Part shown: positions 21,774 to 30,876 of the stretch, one piece after another
How the letters are laid out: every line of letters starts with the position of its first letter
Numbering within the stretch: the stretch's first letter is position 1
DNA from: Mucilaginibacter rigui
Lineage (GTDB): Bacteria > Bacteroidota > Bacteroidia > Sphingobacteriales > Sphingobacteriaceae
Direction: 5' to 3'
Assembly (NCBI RefSeq): GCF_014773275.1
Contig: NZ_JACWMW010000003.1
Location: 496,001-560,000 of the forward strand
Length of the DNA: 64,000 nt
Made by a program: the position numbers and the translations under genes
Notes under the pieces: model-generated
The model's database searches: none
The model's input: the letters and a program-made list of their open reading frames with translations, nothing else
What the model was told of the DNA's origin: nothing

Positions 21774-22903
21774 TTTAGTTTTTTATAAAGACCAATATAT
21801 TGCTGTACCAATTTATCACCTGTAAAATCCCCGCGTACGGTATCCGGGGCAGAAGTTCTTATTATTTCAAGCTGCTGATATTGTTTATTGGCAATATAGT
21901 TTATAGTTTCACTTATAGATGCTGTATTTGTACTGCAAACCCAGCCTAACTGATGCATATTCACATACCCGGCCAAGCCAACATTTTCGCTTACCAGCAC
22001 AGCTGTCCCAACACTAAGGCTTTCAATAACAACGTTACCAAAATTTTCATCGTGCGAGGGGAGTACCATTAAATGATGCCGGCGCAACAGGTCAAACTTA
22101 TCATCGTTGTAAAAGCCACCCCAGGTTACTTTATTTATCATATCCGGATGCACTAATGCTTTTAATTGATCAATGTAGCTTTTATCACCATTGCCTGCAA
22201 TAGTTAAATGGAAGGGCACAGTAAGCAATGGCAATGCATTGAGCAATAGATTTAAGCCTTTTTTTTCTTCGATGCGCGAAAAGAAAAGCAGCTTTAGCGG
22301 GGGAAAAGATACGGGGGGAAGAGCATTCATCCCGGCATTTTCGATCTTTACAAAGTTTGATATTGTTGTGATACTTTTTGGTGAAACAAGCTTTGTAATA
22401 GTCTCGGCTTCCCTTACCGATGTAACATGCATGTGGCATTTGGCCAGCAGTTTTTTGCCTAAATATTTATGGATAAACCTCTTTTTACCGGTGTTATTAT
22501 TAGTAAATGAATAATTGCTTAACGTACCCCTGGGCGATAGTATAACCGGTATGCCCCGGCGCAACGCTATTAAACATGAAAATATTGATACAAGGTTCCA
22601 CCATGCATGGATATGGATAGCATCAAATTCGGTAGCGCGTTTCCATAAAGCCTTTAACAAAGCAGGGGAGAAGTGCGTATGGTCTTTTGTTAAGCGTTTA
22701 AAATAAGTTACAGTTACGCCATCTACTTTTGTTGGTGTGTTGGTTGTAACAGGCAATTCTGTAGCACCATTGGCTGTTGTTGTAAAAACCTCAACAAGTA
22801 CGCCGCTTTTCACAAGTTCCTCGCATAGCATGGCTACCGACATGGTAGGGCCACCATAAATTACAGCGGGTTTATAAGCGGCAATAATGTGTAATATTTT
22901 CAA
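21770..22903 (-). CDS. GT4 glycosyltransferase associated with XrtY (XYAG1-like)
   Basis: 377 residues, retaining GT-B fold. The N-terminus KILHIIAAYKPAVIYGGPTM carries the acceptor loop; the C-terminal nucleotide-sugar domain has FSRIEEKKGLNLLL and the E-x7-E region HDENFGNVVIESLSVG. The opening sequence matches my memory of the XrtY-associated glycosyltransferase called XYAG1. It lies one gene away from the exosortase. Start is TTG at 22903, overlapping the Wzy-like gene's stop as TTGA. Confidence 0.85.
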   Translation of the reverse strand: MKILHIIAAYKPAVIYGGPTMSVAMLCEELVKSGVLVEVFTTTANGATELPVTTNTPTKVDGVTVTYFKRLTKDHTHFSPALLKALWKRATEFDAIHIHAWWNLVSIFSCLIALRRGIPVILSPRGTLSNYSFTNNNTGKKRFIHKYLGKKLLAKCHMHVTSVREAETITKLVSPKSITTISNFVKIENAGMNALPPVSFPPLKLLFFSRIEEKKGLNLLLNALPLLTVPFHLTIAGNGDKSYIDQLKALVHPDMINKVTWGGFYNDDKFDLLRRHHLMVLPSHDENFGNVVIESLSVGTAVLVSENVGLAGYVNMHQLGWVCSTNTASISETINYIANKQYQQLEIIRTSAPDTVRGDFTGDKLVQQYIGLYKKLK

Positions 22904-24306
22904 ATCGGCCGAATTATATTTTTATAACGTAAGACCCACGCGATAATTAGCATGCTGATATAACTCCAGAAAACAGAATTGATAATAAACTCCAGGCTTA
23001 ATCCGCGCCAGAATATCTGAAAAAGCCCTGAAAATATTAACGCTGTGCCTAAAAGATATCCGCCGAACAGCTTTTCGGCTTTTAAAGAAATTAATTGTGC
23101 CGCCGCGCCATACACAAATAAAAATATCCAAATACCGAATTGGCCAAATGACAGGTAGGCATCTACAATAAAGGCTGGTTTGGCAGAAACATTCGCTCCC
23201 CTGTAAACAACGCCGGCGTCATACACCCGTTCCATAACCAGGTCCTCAGTACTTGGCTTCTCCGGCCAAAATATCCTTGGGATGATCGCTACTACAGATT
23301 GCTCAAGAAGATCATAATGGTAATAATCAATTTTTTCAGGAGTCGAACTGATGAATGTGGTAAACATATCTATTTCACTTAGGCGAAAAACCAGGAACCC
23401 CCAATTTGTATCGTCAACATCATCGCCCGGGTTTAACGCTGCATCTAATGCAAGTTGTGAGGCATCATCGGCAGATACCTGATCTCCCCATGCATTCTGA
23501 CGGAATATTTTGGCATAAGTGGGTAACAGGAAAAAAAGCGCGAGTAAAACAGGTACGAAAATAGCTAATACCACTTTTTTATACGTAGGATATAAAAATA
23601 TGCCGAGTATTAGAACACTTATGATAATAGGCTCTTTAAAGCCAGATGTGAGTGCGCTGTAAAAGTTGGAAAAATAGAGACCCAGTGATATGGCTGTGTT
23701 CAGCATTTTTTTTTGCGGTATCGCAAAAGCTAAGGCAAGTGTACCTGCTACAAAACTTAAGGAAGAGAACTGATTTGAAAATTGAGACAGGCCAGGCACT
23801 TTCATAAAAACTATCGACAAAGGCAATGCTATGATCGCAGCATAAAATAAAAGATTTGCCAGGTTATCATTTTCAACTTTAAATTTATGCTTTACAGGAT
23901 ATTTCATGAAAAGCAGGATGCCGGTTACAAAGGCGGCATGGCCTAAACAATAATACCGCTGGCACTGCGCCGTAAGGGCTAACATATTGCCGTCGGTTAA
24001 AACAAGTGTATTTGACTTGCTGAAATTATCATAACCTAAAACATTAAACAGGTAAAAGATAGATGTGCAACAGGTGTAACCGGCAAAAATAATCTGTACC
24101 AAAAATATAGGCCGCATGAGTTGTTCGCCAATGGGGCGGTCGTTTGGTAAGGGTTTAACCCAGCCGCACAGCGTGATATAAAATATAAAAAAGGATCCGC
24201 TCCAGGCAATAAAATAAGAAAGCAAAGCATCCGACCGAAACAGGCATGCCAGCGCCCATGGTATGTATAAGGCTAATATTCTTTCAAAAGCTATCTTCTT
24301 TTCCAT
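22900..24306 (-). CDS. Wzy-like polysaccharide polymerase (XrtY-associated type)
   Basis: 468 residues with roughly 10-12 hydrophobic helices and one long extracytoplasmic loop (about 265-375, NPGDDVDDTNWGFLVF through ANVSAKPAFIVDAYLSFG). This is the layout of O-antigen polymerases, which join lipid-linked repeat units at the periplasmic face. The loop motif RIFWPEKPS is seen in oligosaccharide repeat unit polymerases. Its place beside the exosortase fits the XrtY-associated Wzy-like family. It overlaps the upstream glycosyltransferase stop by one base. Confidence 0.82.
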   Translation of the reverse strand: MEKKIAFERILALYIPWALACLFRSDALLSYFIAWSGSFFIFYITLCGWVKPLPNDRPIGEQLMRPIFLVQIIFAGYTCCTSIFYLFNVLGYDNFSKSNTLVLTDGNMLALTAQCQRYYCLGHAAFVTGILLFMKYPVKHKFKVENDNLANLLFYAAIIALPLSIVFMKVPGLSQFSNQFSSLSFVAGTLALAFAIPQKKMLNTAISLGLYFSNFYSALTSGFKEPIIISVLILGIFLYPTYKKVVLAIFVPVLLALFFLLPTYAKIFRQNAWGDQVSADDASQLALDAALNPGDDVDDTNWGFLVFRLSEIDMFTTFISSTPEKIDYYHYDLLEQSVVAIIPRIFWPEKPSTEDLVMERVYDAGVVYRGANVSAKPAFIVDAYLSFGQFGIWIFLFVYGAAAQLISLKAEKLFGGYLLGTALIFSGLFQIFWRGLSLEFIINSVFWSYISMLIIAWVLRYKNIIRPI

Positions 24307-25487
24307 TAACTACGGGTAACCGGCAATATAAATCTTTGATTGTAATGTTCCGTCAATTTACTTTCAATAGCCTTCGCAATAGCTACAAAAGAAAAATTAC
24401 GGATGATCTCCGCAGATCGTTTTCCCATTTTTGTCAAAATAGTTTTATCTGCACAAAGGCTTTTTAAAACAGCGATCAGTTCATCTGTTTGTTCACTTTT
24501 AAAAATAACGCCGTTATTACTGACCAGATCAACAGCGCAACCTACTTTATCTGAAACCAGGATTGCCTTACCGCATGCCATGGCTTCGTTTACAGCCAAC
24601 CCCCATGTTTCACCGGGGCCTTTTGAAGGCAGGCAGAACAAGTCGCACGCCTGGTAAACGACCGGCATAGATGTTTGATTTTGAAAATCCATGAAGTGTA
24701 TGTTCGCCGCCTGATCGGCCTCGCTCTTTAATTTGTTCGCTAATGCCCCATTCCCCACAAATAAAAGGTGGCTGTGGTTTATACCAGCTTTTTTAAAAGC
24801 ATCCAACAATAACAGGGGCGATTTCTTTTCTTCCAGCTTTCCCGCAAACAAAACCAGTACACTATCTTTATCTATACCTAAAATATTCCTAAGCCGTGCA
24901 GCTTCAACCGACCTATCTGCTGCAAAACGGTCGTTATCTATCGCATGCGGGGCAAGGCTAAGCTGTTCGCTTTTTAAACCGTACTTTTTGAAATAGGCTT
25001 TGTTATTGGATCCAACATAAAATGCATGATCTACATTCTTATACATCCGGGTTAGAAATAGCTTTCGAATTGCGGCACGGTACGATGATTTTTCATCCAA
25101 TAAAGTAGAATCTCCCCTGAAGCAAACAAAAAGTTTGCTTTTATAATAACGCATAACCTTTGCGTGTGCGTGATATGCCCAGCCAAAAACCAAAAGAGCG
25201 TCGGGCTTATATTCTTCGATCCGGGAAATCAGGTCGGGGTTGATAATACCTTTGTTATGATGCGAACCGGGGTCGGTAGCTGTATTTTTTACCCACTCGT
25301 AAGGATATTCGTCTAAAAGGGGAATATCCCATTCAATATTTTTGCCGAAACCTGGGTCATGCTTTTGAATAGCACCTTCTCCCCAAGTGTAAAAAACCTT
25401 AATTTGAATAATTCGTCGCTGGTGTAACAGTCTAAACACCGGCGCGTAATATTGTATAGGATGTGTGGTGACGATGGCTAAACGCAT
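24306..25487 (-). CDS. GT4 glycosyltransferase
   Basis: 393 residues, GT-B fold. Begins MRLAIVTTHPIQYYAPVFR, a start typical of sugar transferases of capsule loci. The C-terminal domain holds FAGKLEEKKSPLLLLDAF and GETWGLAVNEAMACGKAILVSD split by the E-x7-E site. I prefer the ATG at 25487, one base after the stop of the methyltransferase upstream, over a GTG at 25502 that would overlap it. Donor and acceptor are unknown. Confidence 0.87.
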   Translation of the reverse strand: MRLAIVTTHPIQYYAPVFRLLHQRRIIQIKVFYTWGEGAIQKHDPGFGKNIEWDIPLLDEYPYEWVKNTATDPGSHHNKGIINPDLISRIEEYKPDALLVFGWAYHAHAKVMRYYKSKLFVCFRGDSTLLDEKSSYRAAIRKLFLTRMYKNVDHAFYVGSNNKAYFKKYGLKSEQLSLAPHAIDNDRFAADRSVEAARLRNILGIDKDSVLVLFAGKLEEKKSPLLLLDAFKKAGINHSHLLFVGNGALANKLKSEADQAANIHFMDFQNQTSMPVVYQACDLFCLPSKGPGETWGLAVNEAMACGKAILVSDKVGCAVDLVSNNGVIFKSEQTDELIAVLKSLCADKTILTKMGKRSAEIIRNFSFVAIAKAIESKLTEHYNQRFILPVTRS

Positions 25488-25488
25488 G

Positions 25489-26382
25489 TTAAATAGTTTC
25501 ACCCATTACGTTAAACGGCTTGGCGGTTTTTAAGCGCTCGGTAATAAAACTGCTATCCCTGCAATAAATGGTATTGTAAGTGCCATAGAGCTGTAAAAGC
25601 TCCAGCGCTCTTTTCAGCGGGTCGTATGCATAGGGTTTAAAACCGTTGTTCAGGAGCAATTGATGAATATCCTGTTCATCATAACCATAATGCCATCCTG
25701 CTCCATTAAGTTCAATGATAATTGCTTTTAGTGAAGGGTGTTTTAAAGTATTAGGCATGCCGTTTAAAACAGCTGTTTCAAAACCTTCCACATCAATTTT
25801 TATGAGTGAAGGGCTATATGTAGCCGATAAAGAATCGATAGTGATGATATCCACTTGTTCAAAATCGTTGCCCTGTAATTCTCCGATTGCCAGGATGCGA
25901 TTAGTGGTGTCATTATTTTTTGAGAAAGATAAGCTGCCGGGCTCAGCACCTGCCCCGGCATTGACCAGCGTAACTTTTTTTTGCAGTCCGTTTAGTGCCG
26001 TATTTTGCTGCAGTAAAGAAAAAGTAGTTTTTGATGGCTCTATCGCTATTGTTTTTGCGCCGCATACGCCTGATGCCAATAGGGTATATGACCCTACGTT
26101 TGCCCCTATATCAAAGAAAATATCACCGGGCCTCAGGAAATGCAGAAGAAAACCCATGTCATCAAACTCGTGCAATCCTGTATAAATATTCCCGGTAATA
26201 CCTGTCAAACCCCTGCGGGAATAAAATTTAACCGGATGTATAAATGATTTAATGATCAGTTTTGCAGGCGCCAGGTTACTTTGCAATTGCCAGTAAAGAA
26301 ATTTTAACAAGGCCCGGGCAGGGTGCCTTTTACCCAAGGGGTGATTGAAGATAAACCCAAAAGTTCTTTTAATTTTTTCCAT
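25489..26382 (-). CDS. FkbM-family methyltransferase
   Basis: 297 residues. The SAM-binding motif FFDIGANVGSYTLLA (about 92-106), AIEPSKTTFSLL and the family motif IKIDVEGFETAVLNGM are all present. FkbM enzymes put methyl groups on sugar hydroxyls of secondary metabolites and polysaccharides. It is one of three FkbM proteins in the operon, and the sequences differ enough that they are not recent copies. It overlaps the upstream glycosyltransferase by 14 bases. Confidence 0.87.
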   Translation of the reverse strand: MEKIKRTFGFIFNHPLGKRHPARALLKFLYWQLQSNLAPAKLIIKSFIHPVKFYSRRGLTGITGNIYTGLHEFDDMGFLLHFLRPGDIFFDIGANVGSYTLLASGVCGAKTIAIEPSKTTFSLLQQNTALNGLQKKVTLVNAGAGAEPGSLSFSKNNDTTNRILAIGELQGNDFEQVDIITIDSLSATYSPSLIKIDVEGFETAVLNGMPNTLKHPSLKAIIIELNGAGWHYGYDEQDIHQLLLNNGFKPYAYDPLKRALELLQLYGTYNTIYCRDSSFITERLKTAKPFNVMGETI

Positions 26383-27649
26383 TTAATGCTTTATCAAAAA
26401 GCAGACATTGCTTTTTTGTCATTTGCTGCGCGGAGTATTTTTCAATGGCACCTGGTTGATAATGCTGTATGTTCTCTTTACCTGCGGAAAGGTCAGAAAT
26501 AAAGCGGTCAATATCATCCCTTTGTATATTTTCAAAGGTATAACAATACTTTGCTCCGTATTCCTTCAAAACGTTAATGGCCGGGCTTAAAGGATGAAAA
26601 ATGGCCAGAAGCGGTTTTTGAGTTGCCAGGTAAGGGTATATTTTGGATGCCGTATATTTCGGATCATCAGACCCGGGCATAAATAACCCATCGGATTGTT
26701 TTAAAGTAATAAGGGTGTGAAAAAAGCTGATACGGTCGGTGATTTCTACAACATGTTCTTCAAGGCCATATTGCATTGCAAGTGGCAGGATGGTTGCTTT
26801 CCCTTCGCCAGTCGGTGCATAACTTGTTCCGATGAAATATATTTTAACGAGTGTATATAAAGAGGGGTTATTAATAAGCCCGTGCTTTACAGCGTCAAAT
26901 ATAGTAGTTATTGACTGGTGCATGTCTGCACCGCCACGACCAACATAAACGATATTTAGATAACCGGATTGTAATATAGGCGTAAAAAGGTGTTGGTTGG
27001 CGATGGCTATTTCCATATCTTTCTCGAACGCGCCAAAAGTAATGGTAGCAGCAGGAACGCGACTAATGCGCGGATACCTGCTTTTTAAATCAGTTATATA
27101 ACTTTCAGAAACACTGATAAGGCCGTCAACCTGCTTCATAGCTACAGGTTCCAGATATTTGTTTAAACGATAAGAGAACCAATATTTTTTTGGTCGCAGC
27201 GACTCGGGCTTATCCTGATAATAAGTTGAATGCCATGGGTCCTGCATGTCAATTACGTAAGGGATGCCGAATCTGTGTTTCCAGTAAGAACCCAAAACAC
27301 ATACCGGGAACTGGGTGGTTGAAAAATAGATCAGATCATATTTAGCGGTAGTGAGAAGTTGGTTTACCTTTTGCCTGTAAAACCAAAGCGCGCGCAAAGC
27401 AATACTGCCCAAACCAAACTTACCTGTAAATCTCTTATCGAATGCTTTTACTGTATGTATTTTTATATGGCCGGGTATTGTTTGCAGCAACAGTTCATCT
27501 TTAGCTATTTCGGTATATTTTTCATCAACCATAACTACCTCAGCTTCCCATCCATTATCGGCAAAATAGGGCAGGCTCATGCGCACCCGTTGCATATCTG
27601 CCGCGTTAACCGGTGCAAAATAGGGCGAGATAATGAGAAGCCGTTTCAA
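26369..27649 (-). CDS. GT-B (GT4-like) glycosyltransferase
   Basis: 426 residues. Starts KRLLIISPYFAPVNAADMQR, with the Gly/Pro-rich N-terminal loop of GT4-type transferases. The central linker follows HRFGIPYVIDMQDPWHST, which resembles the acceptor site of WcaI-like enzymes. The donor domain is less canonical: the E-x7-E region is replaced by MPGSDDPKYTASKIYPYLA, often seen in divergent members. TTG start, TTGA overlap with the upstream gene. The specific sugar is unknown. Confidence 0.8.
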   Translation of the reverse strand: MKRLLIISPYFAPVNAADMQRVRMSLPYFADNGWEAEVVMVDEKYTEIAKDELLLQTIPGHIKIHTVKAFDKRFTGKFGLGSIALRALWFYRQKVNQLLTTAKYDLIYFSTTQFPVCVLGSYWKHRFGIPYVIDMQDPWHSTYYQDKPESLRPKKYWFSYRLNKYLEPVAMKQVDGLISVSESYITDLKSRYPRISRVPAATITFGAFEKDMEIAIANQHLFTPILQSGYLNIVYVGRGGADMHQSITTIFDAVKHGLINNPSLYTLVKIYFIGTSYAPTGEGKATILPLAMQYGLEEHVVEITDRISFFHTLITLKQSDGLFMPGSDDPKYTASKIYPYLATQKPLLAIFHPLSPAINVLKEYGAKYCYTFENIQRDDIDRFISDLSAGKENIQHYQPGAIEKYSAQQMTKKQCLLFDKALNGKN

Positions 27650-28902
27650 TTGGAGAGCGTATTTGTGACCACAGCAAGAAATTTGCTGCGCTCAGTTTCC
27701 CAGTTTAAAGCGGCCTGCCCAGCCTGGTAAGCAGCTTGTCTCGTGTCTTTGAGCAGGGTGGGGTGGTCTATGTAATTTCTTACGATGATTGAAAGTGCAG
27801 CATGATCGTCAGGCTTATATAATTTGCCAATTAAAGGGTACTTATCGATAAGGTATTTCTGTGCAGGCGTATCAGTTGCGATAATTGCCAGCCCAGCATT
27901 GATATAGGTGAAAATTTTATTGCTTAACGCCATTTTGTTATTTATCGAAAAACCGGTCTCAAGGGCGAGCCCTATATCAAATTGGCTTGCAAACTGTATC
28001 AGGCTATCAGGATGTATAGGATCGTGATAAAATATAGCAGGTTGGCATAAAAATTCTAATGTTTTTATGATCTGCGCCAGCGCCTCTTTGACCGGGATAG
28101 TAAGCTGCCCCAATATATGAAACTCTATTGCTGCAGGCTCTAATAATTTCAATGCCCTTAATACATCTTCGATACCACGGTTTAAACCAACCGACTGAGA
28201 AAACCAGAATAGTTTTAAGGTACTGCCGGTTTTTATGTTTTGTTCATGCTGGTTTTTTGGGAAAACATTTAAAATAGGAACGATCTTTTTTGAAGGAAAA
28301 ATAAGCTGATAATTATACGCAATATGTTTGCTGCTTGCCGTTAAATAATTTGTTAGCGGGATGTATTTTTCTTCAATATAAGTTTTAAGCCGGACATCAA
28401 ATTCCTTAGGGTTATCATGCACTTCGTTCCTATGATAGTCTTCCATATCAAAACCGCATTTCGCCCTGGCTTTTTTGGCTGCTTTTACTACCGCGGGCAG
28501 CGCTGCAAGGTTGTGAGCGATGTATAGATCAGCCGGATGCTTTAATGCCTCCTTATACAATAATATGGTACACCTACCCAAGGCCAGTTCGGCCGCCCCT
28601 AACCCAAATCCGAAATATTTAGCAACGATATTGCCGGCTTTATGGATGATTCTGCTTAGTAAATAAACCGATCTTTTTTCGTTAGTTGCCCCTCCAACCC
28701 GTATGCAACGCCATGCTTTTTTTGCTAGCAGGCCGGTGTCATACTTTGTACCCCAGGCATTCCAATGTTGGTATATAACGGTTACCTGATAGCCGGCACT
28801 TACCAGGGCATCGGCTTCTTTTACCAGCCTTGGGTTTAATGTTGGCTGACCGGATGTTACCAGTACGATATGTGCCTTTATATTGTTAAGATTGTTTTCC
28901 AA
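27646..28902 (-). CDS. GT-B glycosyltransferase, divergent
   Basis: 418 residues. An N-terminal Rossmann half (HIVLVTSGQPTLNPRLVKEA) with a GFDMEDYHRNE segment, then a donor half with LFWFSQSVGLNRGIEDVLRAL and ALSNKIFTYINAGLAIIATD. This fits the GT4-like group seen in Bacteroidota O-antigen loci, though the E-x7-E residues are not obvious. The TTG at 28902 is the only good start before the conserved first strand. It overlaps the upstream gene by 17 bases. Confidence 0.77.
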   Translation of the reverse strand: MENNLNNIKAHIVLVTSGQPTLNPRLVKEADALVSAGYQVTVIYQHWNAWGTKYDTGLLAKKAWRCIRVGGATNEKRSVYLLSRIIHKAGNIVAKYFGFGLGAAELALGRCTILLYKEALKHPADLYIAHNLAALPAVVKAAKKARAKCGFDMEDYHRNEVHDNPKEFDVRLKTYIEEKYIPLTNYLTASSKHIAYNYQLIFPSKKIVPILNVFPKNQHEQNIKTGSTLKLFWFSQSVGLNRGIEDVLRALKLLEPAAIEFHILGQLTIPVKEALAQIIKTLEFLCQPAIFYHDPIHPDSLIQFASQFDIGLALETGFSINNKMALSNKIFTYINAGLAIIATDTPAQKYLIDKYPLIGKLYKPDDHAALSIIVRNYIDHPTLLKDTRQAAYQAGQAALNWETERSKFLAVVTNTLSN

Positions 28903-29848
28903 GGTAGTTTATCCAGGCATCTGGTATTATGTTTTCGTGGCCTCTCTGTTCATCAGGGTGTTTCCCTTCAGCAACCATATTGATCATCTGTGGCAAAATA
29001 TCTAAAAAAGATTGTGGCTTGTTAAGTGGATGGGTGATCCAGGCGTCAACGCTTTTTAGGGTGATCTTTCTTCCTCCGCGAGGTGGTAATGACCTGAACA
29101 ACACAATTTCCGGGTCAAGAGGAAATGCCCTCCGGCCATATTTCCTGATAAATAGTTCCATCCTCAGCTTACCCCTTACGAGGGGTAAAAAACGGTCGAG
29201 CTTTTCCCTATCTGCCAAAAAATGACGGGTAGAAAACCAATCATTTTTCCAATATCCCTGATGTGATGTATAGGGCCTCCCTTCCTTAATGGAGGGCATG
29301 TCAATTGCGGCACCTGCTAAAGGCGGGCAAAGGCGTGGTGTCGCAAAAACGTTGTCATCTGCCTCGTTTAAATAGCCCAAAGCATCTTCATGCCAAAAAT
29401 ACCCAGGCTTTTGATATAAAATAATATCGCCGTCGTAGTGTAACACATATTTTGTGCGAGGCAGTTCTATACCGGCCCAATAGCCCATATTTGCTGTGCC
29501 GCCGGCGCCGTGGGTGCAATCATAAACACCGTTAAGGTATTTTTTTGAGAGGTGTTTAAAAAGTTCATCGCCCGGTTTTAAGTAATAAACATCCGTTACC
29601 AGGCCGCTTTTTAAGAAGCGTTCGCTTATTGCTGTGATGCGCTCCACATTTTGTTGAAAAATGTTTAAAGGATATTTTGTATCAGGATCAACCAATTTTG
29701 TTTTTTGTGGGCGGCAACAATCCACCACCAATAAACGATCTTTAATATTGCGATGATGGTTGATCAAGGCAGGTACTGTAAGATCGGCATAATTAACGTC
29801 GCCCGGGGAAAGATTTATTTGAAGGGTTGTATTATGCATCATGCTCAT
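28886..29848 (-). CDS. GT-A type glycosyltransferase, unassigned family
   Basis: 320 residues. The metal-site motif YVLHYDGDIILYQKPGYFW carries a D-x-D, and the first 60 residues look like a nucleotide-binding fold (RLLVVDCCRPQK). It does not match the usual GT2 pattern at its N-terminus. The C-terminal third contains acceptor-side features such as PLDPEIVLFRSLPPRGG. It is therefore probably a glycosyltransferase of a less common family. An ATG at 29848 overlaps the stop of the upstream GT4 gene as ATGA; Met codons 3 and 4 are alternatives. Confidence 0.7.
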   Translation of the reverse strand: MSMMHNTTLQINLSPGDVNYADLTVPALINHHRNIKDRLLVVDCCRPQKTKLVDPDTKYPLNIFQQNVERITAISERFLKSGLVTDVYYLKPGDELFKHLSKKYLNGVYDCTHGAGGTANMGYWAGIELPRTKYVLHYDGDIILYQKPGYFWHEDALGYLNEADDNVFATPRLCPPLAGAAIDMPSIKEGRPYTSHQGYWKNDWFSTRHFLADREKLDRFLPLVRGKLRMELFIRKYGRRAFPLDPEIVLFRSLPPRGGRKITLKSVDAWITHPLNKPQSFLDILPQMINMVAEGKHPDEQRGHENIIPDAWINYLGKQS

Positions 29849-30876
29849 TTGGGTGTTATGGCGTATATCGACAGATAATCATTGGCTATTTTTTTCGCGC
29901 TGTAATCATTCTCAGCTTTCTGGCGGCAGGCATGCCGGCTAAGTTCCCCGATCTGGTTAACGTGTTTAACCATTTCTGCCACGTTGCTGCTTACAAAGCC
30001 AGTAATTCCAGGATTAATGCCCTCGGCTATACCGCCATTGTCAAAACCAAGTACCGGAGTACCGCAGGCGTAAGCTTCTGGTATGATGATAGGGAAGGGC
30101 TCAAACCATTCTACAGGTGTAAGCAAGGCGCTTGCATTGCCTAAAAGATTGTTTTTTTGCGTATCGTTTACCTGACCGATGTAGGATATCTGTTTGTTAT
30201 CAATAAGAGGTTTTATCTCCTGCTCAAAATATTCTCGTTCATGCTCCAGGTCTGAAATATTGCCTGCGATTATCAGTTTTTTATCCGTCTGAAGTGCAAC
30301 ACTTATTGCGCTGTGCAAACCCTTGCAACGTTCTATGCGGCCTAAAAACGCGAGGTAACTATCCCGAGATGCATTTTCTTTATATTCGAAACGTGAAATT
30401 TGGGTGCAATTATATACCGTATGCCAATGGCTGTTATTTGTTTTACCCGTGTTTACTATTGCATTTGAAACAGCCGTATAAGAAAGGTTTACGGGACCGA
30501 GATTGTCGAACCATTTGATATTGCGGCGGTTTACATAGCGCATATAGGTCTGCACCTTGCGGATCTTGTTTTTTAAAAAAGGGGCAAGAAATATTAAGCG
30601 ACCAAAATTATGGATCACATCGTGTTGTTTAATTTCCTTTTTTAATATAAAAAATACTTGTGCTAATAATTTAAAGCTTACCGACGGGTTTAACGGGCCA
30701 TTTTGCCCGTACATAATAAGCCTGTCGGGCGATTTAGAGTTGGGACCCGCAACAATGGTAACAGTATGCCCAAGCTTTACGTACTGTTCGGCAATATCGT
30801 AGACAACACGTTCGATCCCGCCGTAATGTTCAGGCGGCACCGGTATAAACGGATCCATCAGAAGTAATATTTTCAT
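29845..30876 (-). CDS. GT4 glycosyltransferase
   Basis: 343 residues, GT-B fold. N-terminus MKILLLMDPFIPVPPEHYGG with the GG loop, donor domain with LAFLGRIERCKGLHSAISVA and the E-x7-E site FEPFPIIIPEAYACGTPVLG. The first strand followed by PPEHYGGIERVV is typical of GT4 enzymes related to mannosyl- or glucosyltransferases. It overlaps the upstream GT2 gene by one base. Specificity is unknown. Confidence 0.88.
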   Translation of the reverse strand: MKILLLMDPFIPVPPEHYGGIERVVYDIAEQYVKLGHTVTIVAGPNSKSPDRLIMYGQNGPLNPSVSFKLLAQVFFILKKEIKQHDVIHNFGRLIFLAPFLKNKIRKVQTYMRYVNRRNIKWFDNLGPVNLSYTAVSNAIVNTGKTNNSHWHTVYNCTQISRFEYKENASRDSYLAFLGRIERCKGLHSAISVALQTDKKLIIAGNISDLEHEREYFEQEIKPLIDNKQISYIGQVNDTQKNNLLGNASALLTPVEWFEPFPIIIPEAYACGTPVLGFDNGGIAEGINPGITGFVSSNVAEMVKHVNQIGELSRHACRQKAENDYSAKKIANDYLSIYAITPK

